Positions 1 to 7,453 of a stretch of 64,000 nt of DNA are shown piece after piece. Numbering within the stretch: position 1 is the first letter of the stretch; each line of letters begins with the position of its first letter. The notes beneath the pieces were generated by a model. It worked only from the letters and a program-made list of their open reading frames with translations. It was not told the DNA's origin and searched no databases. The DNA comes from Saccharothrix sp. NRRL B-16314 (GTDB lineage: Bacteria; Actinomycetota; Actinomycetes; Mycobacteriales; Pseudonocardiaceae). The translations under genes and the position numbers were made by a program. The stretch lies in the NCBI RefSeq assembly GCF_000716595.1, contig NZ_JNXC01000021.1, forward strand, positions 124,001 to 188,000. The letters run 5' to 3'.

Positions 1-1
1 C

Positions 2-1108
2 TCGCCCGACCTCGTCGCCGCGTACCGCTCGCGGTGGCGCTGGGTGTCCGTGGACGAGTACCAGGACGTCGACGAGCAGCAGTACCGGCTGCTCAAGCTG
101 CTCACGCCGGCGGACGGCAACCTGACCGCGATCGGTGACCCGGACCAGGCGATCTACCGGTTCCGGGGCGCGGACGTCGGCTTCTTCCTGCGGTTCCAGG
201 AGGACTTCCCCGCGGCCCGGACCGTGCACCTGACCAGGAACTACCGGTCGTCGTCCGCCGTCGTGACGGGTGCGCTGGAGGTGATCGCGCCGTCGTCCCT
301 CGTCCCGGGACGGGAGCTGCGCCCCATGGTGGACCACGGTTCCGCGGCGATCGGCGTGCACCACGCGTCGTCGGAGTCGGCGGAAGCGGCTTTCGTGGCG
401 CGGACCATCGAGCAGGTGCTGGGCGGCGCGTCGTTCCACGCGCTCGACAGCGGGCGCGTGGTGTCCGACGGCACGCAGGGCCTCGGTTTCTCGGACTTCG
501 CGGTGCTGTACCGGATGGACCGGCAGTCACGGGCGCTGGTCGACGCGCTGACCGAGTCCGGTCTGCCGTTCCAGAAGCGCTCGCACGACCGCCTGGCCGA
601 CCGCCCCGGCGTGGCGCGGATCGCGAACGACCTCAAGTACGCGTCCGGCGACACGGTGCTGGAACGCGTGCGTGCCGTCGCGGGGGAAGACCACACCGCG
701 TACGAACTGCTGAAACCCCTGGCCGCCACCTGCGACAGCGATTTCGAGCGCTTCCACACCGCGCTCGCGCTGGGCGTCGAGGTCGACACCTGGGACCCGA
801 GGGCGGACCGGATCTCCCTGCTCACCCTGCACGCGTCCAAGGGCCTGGAATTCCCGGTCGTGTTCATCGTCGGGTGCGCGGACGGCCTGCTGCCGATGCG
901 GTGGCCGGGCGCGGACGACCAGGACGCCGTGGACGAGGAACGCCGCCTGCTCTTCGTGGGCATGACCAGGGCGCAGCGACACCTGTTCCTCAGCCACACG
1001 ACCGGGCGACCCCGGTCCCCGTTCCTCACCGCGCTCAAGGCGTACGACCAGCTCGGCGACGCGCAGCCGCGCCGCAAGCGCAAGGGGACCCAGCTGAGCC
1101 TGCTCTGA
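2..1108 (+). CDS. UvrD/Rep-family SF1 DNA helicase, 5' truncated by window edge
   Basis: C-terminal part of an ATP-dependent superfamily 1A (3'-5') helicase of repair or recombination type; the reading frame is open from base 2, so the Walker A region lies outside the window. Helicase motifs appear in order: motif II VDEYQD, motif III with GDPDQAIYRFRGA, motif V LHASKGLEFPVVF, and motif VI in EERRLLFVGMTRAQ. The 2B-type insertion between motifs IV and V is short. The protein ends in a basic stretch followed by TQLSLL, which resembles a beta-clamp-binding pentapeptide (QLxLF type). The family call is secure. Whether this is PcrA/UvrD itself or a fusion helicase cannot be decided without the N-terminus. 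Confidence 0.9.
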   Translation, partial: SPDLVAAYRSRWRWVSVDEYQDVDEQQYRLLKLLTPADGNLTAIGDPDQAIYRFRGADVGFFLRFQEDFPAARTVHLTRNYRSSSAVVTGALEVIAPSSLVPGRELRPMVDHGSAAIGVHHASSESAEAAFVARTIEQVLGGASFHALDSGRVVSDGTQGLGFSDFAVLYRMDRQSRALVDALTESGLPFQKRSHDRLADRPGVARIANDLKYASGDTVLERVRAVAGEDHTAYELLKPLAATCDSDFERFHTALALGVEVDTWDPRADRISLLTLHASKGLEFPVVFIVGCADGLLPMRWPGADDQDAVDEERRLLFVGMTRAQRHLFLSHTTGRPRSPFLTALKAYDQLGDAQPRRKRKGTQLSLL

Positions 1109-1154
1109 CGCGTCCGACCGGAAATTGTCGTACCCCGCGGCTACGGTCGGCGCC

Positions 1155-1574
1155 ATGGCACACACCATCGGCTTGGCCCTCGACTGCCACCACCCGACCG
1201 AGCTCGCCGAGTTCTGGAAGCTCGCCCTGGGCTACGAGGAGGAACCGCCGCCCCCGCCGTTCACGACGAGGGCGGAGTGGGCGGCGCAGTTCGACGACCC
1301 CGACGACGACCAGGACGACGGCGCCTGGCTGCACGACCCGGCGGGCGTCGGCCCGAAGCTGTTCCTGCAACAGGTGAAGGAGCCGAAGACGGAGAAGATC
1401 CGCCTCCACCTGGACGTGCGGGTGAGCCTGGAGGCGTCCCGAGAGGACCGCTGGCCGACGATCCAGGCCAAGGTGGCCCGGTTGGTGGAGGCGGGCGGTC
1501 GCGTGGTCGGTGAGCACCCGGAGCACCACGTCGTCATGGCCGACCCGGAGGGCAACGAGTTCTGCGTCTGCTGA
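1155..1574 (+). CDS. VOC (glyoxalase/bleomycin-resistance fold) family protein
   Basis: A 139-residue protein beginning MAHTIGLALDC and ending in GNEFCVC, typical of single-domain glyoxalase-like VOC proteins, which are usually small metal-dependent enzymes or binding proteins. The segment VRVSLEASREDRWPTIQAKVARLVEAG followed by HHVVMADPEGNEF matches the second beta-alpha-beta-beta-beta half of the fold; only this general match is visible, not a substrate. An acidic loop rich in Asp (around residues 40-55) is inserted in the first half. The ATG at 1155 was chosen because TACGGT at 1142-1147 ends 7 nt upstream, the arrangement of a leaderless transcript; an upstream TTG at 1125 has no such support. 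Confidence 0.75.
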   Translation: MAHTIGLALDCHHPTELAEFWKLALGYEEEPPPPPFTTRAEWAAQFDDPDDDQDDGAWLHDPAGVGPKLFLQQVKEPKTEKIRLHLDVRVSLEASREDRWPTIQAKVARLVEAGGRVVGEHPEHHVVMADPEGNEFCVC

Positions 1575-1604
1575 AGGCGTCCGCGCGGGCGGTCCAAGAT
1601 CACG

Positions 1605-1620
1605 AGTGGACTAGACCATA
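1605..1620. promoter_or_regulatory. Candidate DasR operator (dre site)
   Basis: The sequence AGTGGACTAGACCATA matches the published DasR-responsive element consensus AGTGGTCTAGACCACT at 13 of 16 positions, and its core TGGACTAGACCA differs from TGGTCTAGACCA at one base. DasR is a GntR-family repressor released by phosphorylated aminosugars and controls chitin-related secretion in actinomycetes. The site lies about 110 bp upstream of a secreted protease that carries a chitin-binding module, which fits that regulon. Confidence 0.6.
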
Positions 1621-1633
1621 ACACCGCGTTATG
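1617..1633. promoter_or_regulatory. Inverted repeat adjoining the DasR-like site
   Basis: CATAAC and GTTATG form a perfect 6-bp inverted repeat separated by 5 nt, overlapping the right edge of the DasR-like site by 4 bases. It lies upstream of a plausible TAGCGT -10 hexamer at 1670-1675, so it is positioned like a second operator for the protease gene. The regulator is unknown. Confidence 0.4.
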
Positions 1634-1727
1634 ACTCGACTGGCATATCCGCCCGGCTCTCCTGACGCCTAGCGTCGGTGCCACGGCCCCGCATCCCGTG
1701 TCACCACCCCTGCAAGGAGACAAGCGG

Positions 1728-3041
1728 ATGACTCGACGCACCGTCGCCGCTGCCGCCGTGGCGCTTCTGGGCGCCGCCGGTCTGGCAGCAGCGCTCACCA
1801 CCACCGCGACCGCAGACCCGCCGCCGACCCTGACCGCGAACGGCGGCATGGTCGCCGCCCTGGCGCGCGACCTGAACCTGACCACGGAGCAGGCACGCGC
1901 CCGCATCGACCGGGAGGCCACCGCGGCCCGGACCGAGAGCACCCTCAAGACGCGCCTCGGCCCGGACTTCGCGGGTGCCTGGATGAACGCCGACGGCACC
2001 GAACTGGTCGTCGGCGTCACCACCGCGTCGCAGATCCAGGCCGTCGAGGCGGCGGGCGCGCGGCCGGAGGTGGTCGGCCGTTCCCTCGCCGACCTGGACG
2101 CGCTCAAGGTCAAGCTCGACCGGAACGCCCGCAGCGCACCGAAGTCGGTGCCCGGCTGGTACGTCGACACGCCCACCAACGCCGTGGTCGTCCTCGCCCG
2201 GGACGTCGCCGACGCGAAGGCGTTCGCGCGGGCCAGCGGCCTGGGCGAGGAGGACGTGCGGATCGAGCGGTCCGCCGAGCGGCCACGGCCGCTGATCGAC
2301 GTGATCGGCGGCAACGCCTACTACATCGGCAGCGGCTCGCGCTGTTCGGTCGGGTTCGCGGTGGACGGCGGCTTCGTCACGGCCGGGCACTGCGGCCGGA
2401 CGGGCGCGTCCACCACCCAGCCCAGCGGCACGTTCGCCGGGTCGAGCTTCCCCGGCAACGACTACGCCTGGGTCCGCACGGCCGCCGGCAACACGGGCCG
2501 TCCGCTGGTCAACCGCTACCCCGGCACGGTGCCGGTGGCGGGCTCCACCGAGGCGCCGGTGGGCGCCTCGGTCTGCCGCTCCGGCTCCACGACGGGCTGG
2601 CGCTGCGGCACCATCCAGCAGAAGAACGCCTCCGTGACCTACCCCGAAGGCACGATCACCGGTCTGACCCGCACGAACGCCTGCGCCGAACCCGGCGACT
2701 CCGGCGGCTCGTGGCTGACCGGTGACCAGGCGCAGGGCGTCACCTCCGGCGGCTCCGGGAACTGCACGTCCGGCGGGACGATCTACTTCCAGCCGGTCAA
2801 CGAGATCCTCCAGGTCTACGGCCTCCGGTTGGTCGTCAGCGGCGGCACGCCCCCGACCAGCACCACGTCGCCCACGACGACCACGACGGACCCGGGTCAG
2901 ACGACCTGGCAGCCAGGCGTCGCGTACGCGACCGGCTCCCTCGTGACGTACGGCGGCGTCGGGTACAGGTGCTTGCAGGGGCACACGTCCCAACCTGGCT
3001 GGGACCCGCCGGCGGTGCCGGCCCTGTGGCAGCGCGTGTGA
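1728..3041 (+). CDS. Secreted streptogrisin-type S1 protease with chitin-binding module
   Basis: A 437-residue prepro-protease of the alpha-lytic/streptogrisin group. In order it shows a signal peptide (about residues 1-30, ending near TATADPPP), an alpha-lytic-type propeptide (about 40-180), a chymotrypsin-fold catalytic domain with the triad at H221 (TAGHCG), D245 (GNDYAW) and S325 (GDSGGSW), a Pro/Thr linker, and a C-terminal CBM5/12-like chitin-binding module with Trp/Tyr pairs (TTWQPGVAYATGSLVTYGG). This is the layout of streptogrisin C, so it probably digests protein associated with chitin outside the cell. ATG 1728 has a strong AAGGAGA site at 1714-1720. The DasR-like site upstream suggests aminosugar control. 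Confidence 0.93.
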   Translation: MTRRTVAAAAVALLGAAGLAAALTTTATADPPPTLTANGGMVAALARDLNLTTEQARARIDREATAARTESTLKTRLGPDFAGAWMNADGTELVVGVTTASQIQAVEAAGARPEVVGRSLADLDALKVKLDRNARSAPKSVPGWYVDTPTNAVVVLARDVADAKAFARASGLGEEDVRIERSAERPRPLIDVIGGNAYYIGSGSRCSVGFAVDGGFVTAGHCGRTGASTTQPSGTFAGSSFPGNDYAWVRTAAGNTGRPLVNRYPGTVPVAGSTEAPVGASVCRSGSTTGWRCGTIQQKNASVTYPEGTITGLTRTNACAEPGDSGGSWLTGDQAQGVTSGGSGNCTSGGTIYFQPVNEILQVYGLRLVVSGGTPPTSTTSPTTTTTDPGQTTWQPGVAYATGSLVTYGGVGYRCLQGHTSQPGWDPPAVPALWQRV

Positions 3042-3068
3042 GTGGCTAGCGGCGGGCGCACACGCGCG

Positions 3069-3101
3069 GAGGTCCGGCTCGTGCACAGCGAGCCGGACCT
3101 C
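3069..3101. terminator. Bidirectional hairpin terminator
   Basis: A 13-bp perfect stem (3069-3081 with 3089-3101, core AGGTCCGGCTCG) closes a 7-nt loop between the convergent protease and SDR genes. There is no long T-tract, as is common for actinomycete terminators. Confidence 0.75.
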
Positions 3102-3107
3102 GTCGCG

Positions 3108-3821
3108 TCACAAGTGGGCGCCGCCGGTCGCGTCGAGCCACGCGCCCGTCATCCAGCGCGCGGCGTCGGACGCCACGAACGAGACCACGTCGGCGATGTC
3201 GGCGGCGGCACCGATCCGCCCCAACGCCGAGCGCGCCGCCATCGCCGCCTCCGCGTCCGGGTTCCCCCGTAGCCACGACGCGTTCTGGTCGGTGTCCACC
3301 ACGCCCGGCGCAACGGTGTTCACCGTGATCCCCCGTGGGCCGAGGTGTAGAGCCAGCGTGCGCGTGAACGTGTCCAGGGCGCCCTTCGTCATCGAGTACG
3401 CGATCCCCGTCGGCATGGCGATCCGCGTCGCCCCCGACGAGATGTTCACGATCCGCCCACCGTCCCGGAACAGCGGCAGCGTGCGCTGCACCAGGAAGAA
3501 CGGCGCCCGCACGTTCACCGCGAACACCTCGTCGAACGCCTCGGGCGCCACGTCCTCGATCGGCGCCGGCAGCGCGATCGCGGCGTTGTTCACCAGCACG
3601 TCCAACGGCGGCAGCGCCGCCACCAGCGCGTCGAGGTCGTCGGGCAACGACGCCCGCACCGCGAACGCGCCGCCGCCGGCCTCCTCCACCACCGAGGCGG
3701 CTGCGGCGTCGTCCCGTGCGTAGTGCACGACGACCCGCATCCCGTCCGCCGCCAGCCGCAGGGCGATCGCCCGCCCGATCCCGCGACTCGCTCCCGTCAC
3801 CAAAGCCGTCTTCACCTGCAC
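3108..3821 (-). CDS. SDR-family NAD(P)-dependent oxidoreductase
   Basis: A 237-residue classical short-chain dehydrogenase/reductase. The N-terminal Rossmann motif TGASRGIG, the structural motif NNAA, the catalytic Ser in VNISSGA, the Tyr-x-x-x-Lys pair in AYSMTK and the late PGVVDTD segment are all present, so the enzyme should be active. The substrate cannot be deduced; sequences of this type are often annotated as 3-oxoacyl-ACP reductase-like. The start is GTG 3821, with a second in-frame GTG at 3815. The gene is divergent from a TetR regulator and its promoter lies under a perfect 15-bp inverted repeat, so it is very probably the regulator's target. Confidence 0.88.
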   Translation of the reverse strand: MQVKTALVTGASRGIGRAIALRLAADGMRVVVHYARDDAAAASVVEEAGGGAFAVRASLPDDLDALVAALPPLDVLVNNAAIALPAPIEDVAPEAFDEVFAVNVRAPFFLVQRTLPLFRDGGRIVNISSGATRIAMPTGIAYSMTKGALDTFTRTLALHLGPRGITVNTVAPGVVDTDQNASWLRGNPDAEAAMAARSALGRIGAAADIADVVSFVASDAARWMTGAWLDATGGAHL

Positions 3822-3830
3822 CCCAATCTG

Positions 3831-3868
3831 TAACGTCCACTACAGAACGGGAACTGTAGTGGACGTTA
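3831..3868. promoter_or_regulatory. TetR operator between divergent SDR and tetR genes
   Basis: A perfect inverted repeat with 15-bp arms (TAACGTCCACTACAG at 3831-3845 and its complement at 3854-3868) and an 8-nt centre fills the 51-bp space between the two divergent start codons. It overlaps the likely promoters on both strands: TTATAA at 3866-3871 toward tetR and TTACAG near 3828-3833 toward the SDR gene. Binding of a TetR dimer or dimer pair would shut off both genes. Confidence 0.85.
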
Positions 3869-3872
3869 TAAA

Positions 3873-4442
3873 ATGGGTGCCGTGGTGGGTCGCAAGCGGG
3901 GGTTCGACCGGGACGAGGTGCTGGACCAGATCACGCGCGCGTTCTGGCGCGACGGCTACCAGGCGACGTCCGTCGCGGGCCTCACCGAAGCCACCGGCGT
4001 CAACCCGCCGAGCCTCTACGCCGCGTTCGGCGACAAGCGCGCGCTCTTCACCGGAGCCGTCGACCGCTACCAGGCGACCTACGGCAGGTTCGCCTCGCGA
4101 GCCCTCGACGAGGAGCCCACCGCGCGCCAGGCCGTCGAGCGGATGCTGACCGAAGCCGCCGTCGAGTACACGACCCCCGGCCGGCCCAGGGGGTGCCTGG
4201 TCCTCAGCGCCCCCGAGTTGCACGAGTTGCGCGACCAGGCGATGCGGGCGGTCGAGGCCAAGATCCGGCACGATGTCGACACGGGTGCGCTCCCGGCCGG
4301 CACGGACGCGCACCGGCTGGCCGTGTTCGTCGCGGCCACCGCCCGGGGCATGTCGTCGCTCGCCCGGGACGGCGCCACGCGGGCCGAACTGTGCGACGTT
4401 GCCCGGACGGCGCTGTCGGCGTGGCCCGCACCCGTACCCTGA
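3873..4442 (+). CDS. TetR/AcrR-family transcriptional repressor
   Basis: A 189-residue TetR regulator. The N-terminal helix-turn-helix reads SVAGLTEATGVNPPSLYAAFGDKRALF, and the ligand domain includes the PRGCLVLSA segment typical of the YcdC-like TetR group. It sits divergent to the SDR gene across a perfect palindrome and probably represses both itself and the SDR. ATG 3873 is given as the start. However, TTATAA at 3866-3871 is too close for that codon in a leaderless transcript, so GTG 3882 or GTG 3885 (giving MGRKRGFDRDE) may be the true start. Confidence 0.88.
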   Translation: MGAVVGRKRGFDRDEVLDQITRAFWRDGYQATSVAGLTEATGVNPPSLYAAFGDKRALFTGAVDRYQATYGRFASRALDEEPTARQAVERMLTEAAVEYTTPGRPRGCLVLSAPELHELRDQAMRAVEAKIRHDVDTGALPAGTDAHRLAVFVAATARGMSSLARDGATRAELCDVARTALSAWPAPVP

Positions 4443-4461
4443 GAGGCGACGAGAAGGGGTG

Positions 4462-6429
4462 GTGCGGGTCGTGGAGCTGGCCGAGTCGCTGCTGGCGTGG
4501 CTGCACGGCTGGTCGGGCGTGCCCCTCTGCCCCGGTGACTGGGCGTGGACGGCGACCGCGTTCGGCGCCCTGATCGGCGTGCTGCCGACGGTCGCCGCGC
4601 TGCTGGCGATCACCGTCCGGCGGGTGGTCGGCAACTCCTACGGCCCGGTCACCGGCGCGATCTTCGCCGTGTTGGGCGTGGTCAGCACGCTGGTGCTGCC
4701 GTGGATGGCGTTCACGGCCACGTTCAAACTGCTCAGAGCCCGCGCGGTGACGGGGATGGAGACGCTGGACTCCACGCCGTGCCTGGCGTTCAGCCAGTTC
4801 GACTACCTGGTCGTCGCGCCGTCGTTCGTCGAGGCGATCAGTGGCCGGCGCGTGGAGTACGTGATCGCGGCCGGTGCGACGGCGGCCCTGGCGCTGCTCT
4901 GCCTGCTGTTCGTGATGCTCCAGGCGGGTTCGGCTTTCCGGCTCGGCCCGAGCTGGCCGCGCCGGGTGTTCTGGCCGCCGTTCGTGGTCCTGCTGCTGTC
5001 CACGTCCGCCCTGCCGGTCACGCTCGTGGGACACCTGCTGCTCGGGTTCTTCCCGATCTCGTTGCTGGGCTCCCTCGTCGTGCGGGTTTTCGGGTTGACT
5101 ACCGCCATGCTGAACCGCCCCGGTCGCGATCGCGGGAACCCGAGCCCGCAACCCGCGGTGTCGAGAACGCCGCCGCCGCAGCAGCCGTCCCCCAAGCCCC
5201 ACCAGCAGCAGCACCAGCCGCAGCAGGGGCAGCCACACCAGCCGCAGCAAGGGCAGCCGCACCAGCCGCCGCCCTACAAGGTGGAGAAGCCGCCGCCCTA
5301 CCAGCCCGCGCAGATCCCGCAGTACCAGCCGATCCCGCCCTACCGGCCGACCCCGCCGCAGCGGCACTACCCGCCGACGCGGGTCGCCGACGTGCCCGTG
5401 GAAGCGCCCAAGCCGACCCGGGTGGACACGCCCGCGCCGCTCGCCGACACCCCCGGCCCGCTGCCGTTCGGTCCGGGAGCCGCCGGTGCGGGAGGCACTG
5501 GGGGCGGGCCGGGCACCGGCGGGTCCGCCGGTGTGCCGAAGTCCGCCTCGGACTCCGGCACGGTGTGGAACCCGGCCGGCGGTCGGTTCCGGCGGATCCG
5601 CCAGCTCGGACGCGGCGGGTTCGGCACCGTGTGGCTGGCCGTGGACGAGCAGTTGGCCCGCACGGTCGCGGTGAAGCTCGCGCACGCCCCGGACAACGAG
5701 ACCGAGCAGCGCATGGTGCGTGAAGCGCGCGCTCTGGCCGCCGTGCGGCACCCGAACTGCGTGCGCGTGTTCGACATCGTCCAGGACCCGGACGGCCTGG
5801 CGATCATCATGGAGTACATCGACGGTCAGCCGCTGTCCGACGTGGTGCTCAAGAGCGGGATGCTCGCCGACACGCTCGCCGCCCGGCTCTGGGTGAACAT
5901 GGCCGACGCGCTGGCCGCCGCGCACGAGCAGGGCGTCCTGCACCGGGACGTGAAGCCGTCCAACGTCATCGTGGACACCCAGGGCACCGCGCACCTGATC
6001 GACTTCGGCATCGCCCGGTCGAAGGGCGACAGCACGCTCACCGCCACCGGGATGATGGTCGGCACGCCCGACTTCCTCGCGCCGGAAACCGCGCGCGGCG
6101 AGGCGGCGAGCCCGGCGTCGGACGGCTGGCAGCTGGCCGCCACGGTCAGCTACGCCCTCACCGGCCAGCCGCCGCGCGGGTCGCGGGAGAACCCGATCTC
6201 GTCGCTGATGGCCGCCGCGCAGGGCGAGCCGTGCGTGAAGCTGCCCCAGCACAGCGCCCACTCCCGGCTGCTCGCCAGCGCGCTGGACGCCGACCCGGCC
6301 AAGCGGCCGACGCTCGGCGCGATCCGCAACGAGCTGAGCAGCTGGCTGTCGCAGGCCGGGCTGAGCAAGGAAGGCCCGGTCACGAGGATGATCGACCGGC
6401 CGGAACCGCCGACCCGTCCGGTGCGCTGA
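4462..6429 (+). CDS. Membrane-anchored Hanks-type Ser/Thr protein kinase, kinase domain C-terminal
   Basis: About 655 residues. The N-terminal 210 residues hold four or five hydrophobic segments, followed by a Pro/Gln-rich linker (about 225-350, with octads such as QPHQPQQG) and then a complete kinase domain. Kinase motifs are the Gly loop GRGGFG from residue 383, catalytic Lys in VAVK (K405), HRDVKPSN (H494, D496), DFG (D514) and an APE-like APETA, so the kinase should be active. Most actinobacterial Pkn kinases have the kinase first and a membrane span after it, so this order is reversed and no external sensor is evident. Start GTG 4462 lies 5 nt after GAGAAG; GTG 4471 is an alternative. 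Confidence 0.88.
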   Translation: MRVVELAESLLAWLHGWSGVPLCPGDWAWTATAFGALIGVLPTVAALLAITVRRVVGNSYGPVTGAIFAVLGVVSTLVLPWMAFTATFKLLRARAVTGMETLDSTPCLAFSQFDYLVVAPSFVEAISGRRVEYVIAAGATAALALLCLLFVMLQAGSAFRLGPSWPRRVFWPPFVVLLLSTSALPVTLVGHLLLGFFPISLLGSLVVRVFGLTTAMLNRPGRDRGNPSPQPAVSRTPPPQQPSPKPHQQQHQPQQGQPHQPQQGQPHQPPPYKVEKPPPYQPAQIPQYQPIPPYRPTPPQRHYPPTRVADVPVEAPKPTRVDTPAPLADTPGPLPFGPGAAGAGGTGGGPGTGGSAGVPKSASDSGTVWNPAGGRFRRIRQLGRGGFGTVWLAVDEQLARTVAVKLAHAPDNETEQRMVREARALAAVRHPNCVRVFDIVQDPDGLAIIMEYIDGQPLSDVVLKSGMLADTLAARLWVNMADALAAAHEQGVLHRDVKPSNVIVDTQGTAHLIDFGIARSKGDSTLTATGMMVGTPDFLAPETARGEAASPASDGWQLAATVSYALTGQPPRGSRENPISSLMAAAQGEPCVKLPQHSAHSRLLASALDADPAKRPTLGAIRNELSSWLSQAGLSKEGPVTRMIDRPEPPTRPVR

Positions 6430-6464
6430 GCCCGACGGCGGCGGCCGGTCCGCCGCCGTGGCTC
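6428..6464. terminator. Bidirectional hairpin terminator
   Basis: ACGGCGGCGG at 6435-6444 pairs perfectly with 6450-6459 around a 5-nt loop, and GAGCC/GGCTC extends the stem outside a 2-nt bulge. It overlaps the stop codons of the convergent kinase and DUF2000 genes. Confidence 0.75.
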
Positions 6465-6867
6465 AGGCCATGAGGGGCAGCTTGCGGGTGAGCCGGGAGA
6501 CGTCGGCGCGCGGGCCGTACAGGGCGACGGCGACGAACTCCGGGTCCTCGGTCCGGGAGAGGGCTTCGAGGTACTCGGGGTAGGTGCGGGACCGGCGGGC
6601 CACCTCGGTGAACCCGATCTTCAGCACGCCTTCGGCGCGGTGCAGGGCCTTGATGGTGTCGGCGGGCGCGGTCAGCACCGGCACCGGGTGGGTGTTCAGG
6701 CCGAGGTGGGCGGTGCCGTCGGCGTCCTTGGCGTCGTCGCCGAGGAGGTCGGGGAGGCGGGCGCCGAGGGTGAGGCCGAGGACGACGGCGGCGTTGGCGG
6801 CGAGGTTGGCGGGCAGGTCGTCGCGGAGGATCAGGGCCAGTTTGGTGGGCAGCACGGTCGGTTCCAT
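6463..6867 (-). CDS. DUF2000-like conserved protein
   Basis: A 134-residue protein starting MEPTVLPTKLALILRDDLP. The opening, the ANAAVVLGLTLGARLPDLLG segment and the central HLGLNTHPVPVL region resemble the DUF2000 family, whose biochemical role is unknown. No signal peptide or membrane span is seen. It is divergent from an Lrp/AsnC regulator with 93 bp between starts, an arrangement that suggests control by that regulator. The ATG start has no convincing ribosome site; longer in-frame versions read into the promoter region and were not used. Confidence 0.65.
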   Translation of the reverse strand: MEPTVLPTKLALILRDDLPANLAANAAVVLGLTLGARLPDLLGDDAKDADGTAHLGLNTHPVPVLTAPADTIKALHRAEGVLKIGFTEVARRSRTYPEYLEALSRTEDPEFVAVALYGPRADVSRLTRKLPLMA

Positions 6868-6960
6868 TTCGTTCGGTGGAGAGGGCTCAGACTTCTCCAC
6901 CTGAATGGCGTGGTCCAGCGCCTCCGAACTTCGTTCGGCGTGGTCTGCCATGATCGAACC

Positions 6961-7419
6961 GTGGACGAACTTGATTCGGCGATCGTCGGGAATCTGCAAC
7001 TGGATGCGCGGCTGACCAACCGCGAGCTGGCCAGGCGGCTGGGCGTGGCGCCGTCGACGTGCCTGGAGCGCGTGCGCGCCCTGCGCGAGCGAGGCGTGAT
7101 CAAGGGCTACCACGCGGACGTGGACCTGGGCGCCCTCAACCGCCCCGTCCAGGCCTTCGTGGCCGCCCGCCTGCGGCCCATGAGCCGCGCCGTGATCGAC
7201 AACTTCAAGCCGGCCATCGGCGCCCTCCCCGAGGTGACCGCGATGTACGTGGTCGCGGGCGACGACGACTTCCTCATCCACCTGGCAGTGCAGGACCTGG
7301 AACACCTGCACGCGTTCCTCATCGACCGGCTGAGCGAACGCCGTGAAGTCATCAGCTTCCGCAGCTCGGTGATCTACGAGAGCATCCGCAACCCCGTGCT
7401 CACCGAGCTGCCGGGCTGA
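6961..7419 (+). CDS. Lrp/AsnC-family transcriptional regulator
   Basis: A 152-residue regulator with the standard family layout: N-terminal winged helix-turn-helix (TNRELARRLGVAPSTCLERVRALRERGVIKGY) and a C-terminal RAM ligand-binding domain (from FVAARLRPM through HLAVQDLEHLHAFL). Such proteins bind amino acids or related metabolites and form octamers. GTG 6961 was chosen because CATGAT at 6949-6954 ends 6 nt upstream. It probably controls the divergent DUF2000 gene. Confidence 0.9.
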   Translation: MDELDSAIVGNLQLDARLTNRELARRLGVAPSTCLERVRALRERGVIKGYHADVDLGALNRPVQAFVAARLRPMSRAVIDNFKPAIGALPEVTAMYVVAGDDDFLIHLAVQDLEHLHAFLIDRLSERREVISFRSSVIYESIRNPVLTELPG

Positions 7420-7453
7420 ACGCCGGCGGAGCCGGACCCGGGGGCCGGACCTG

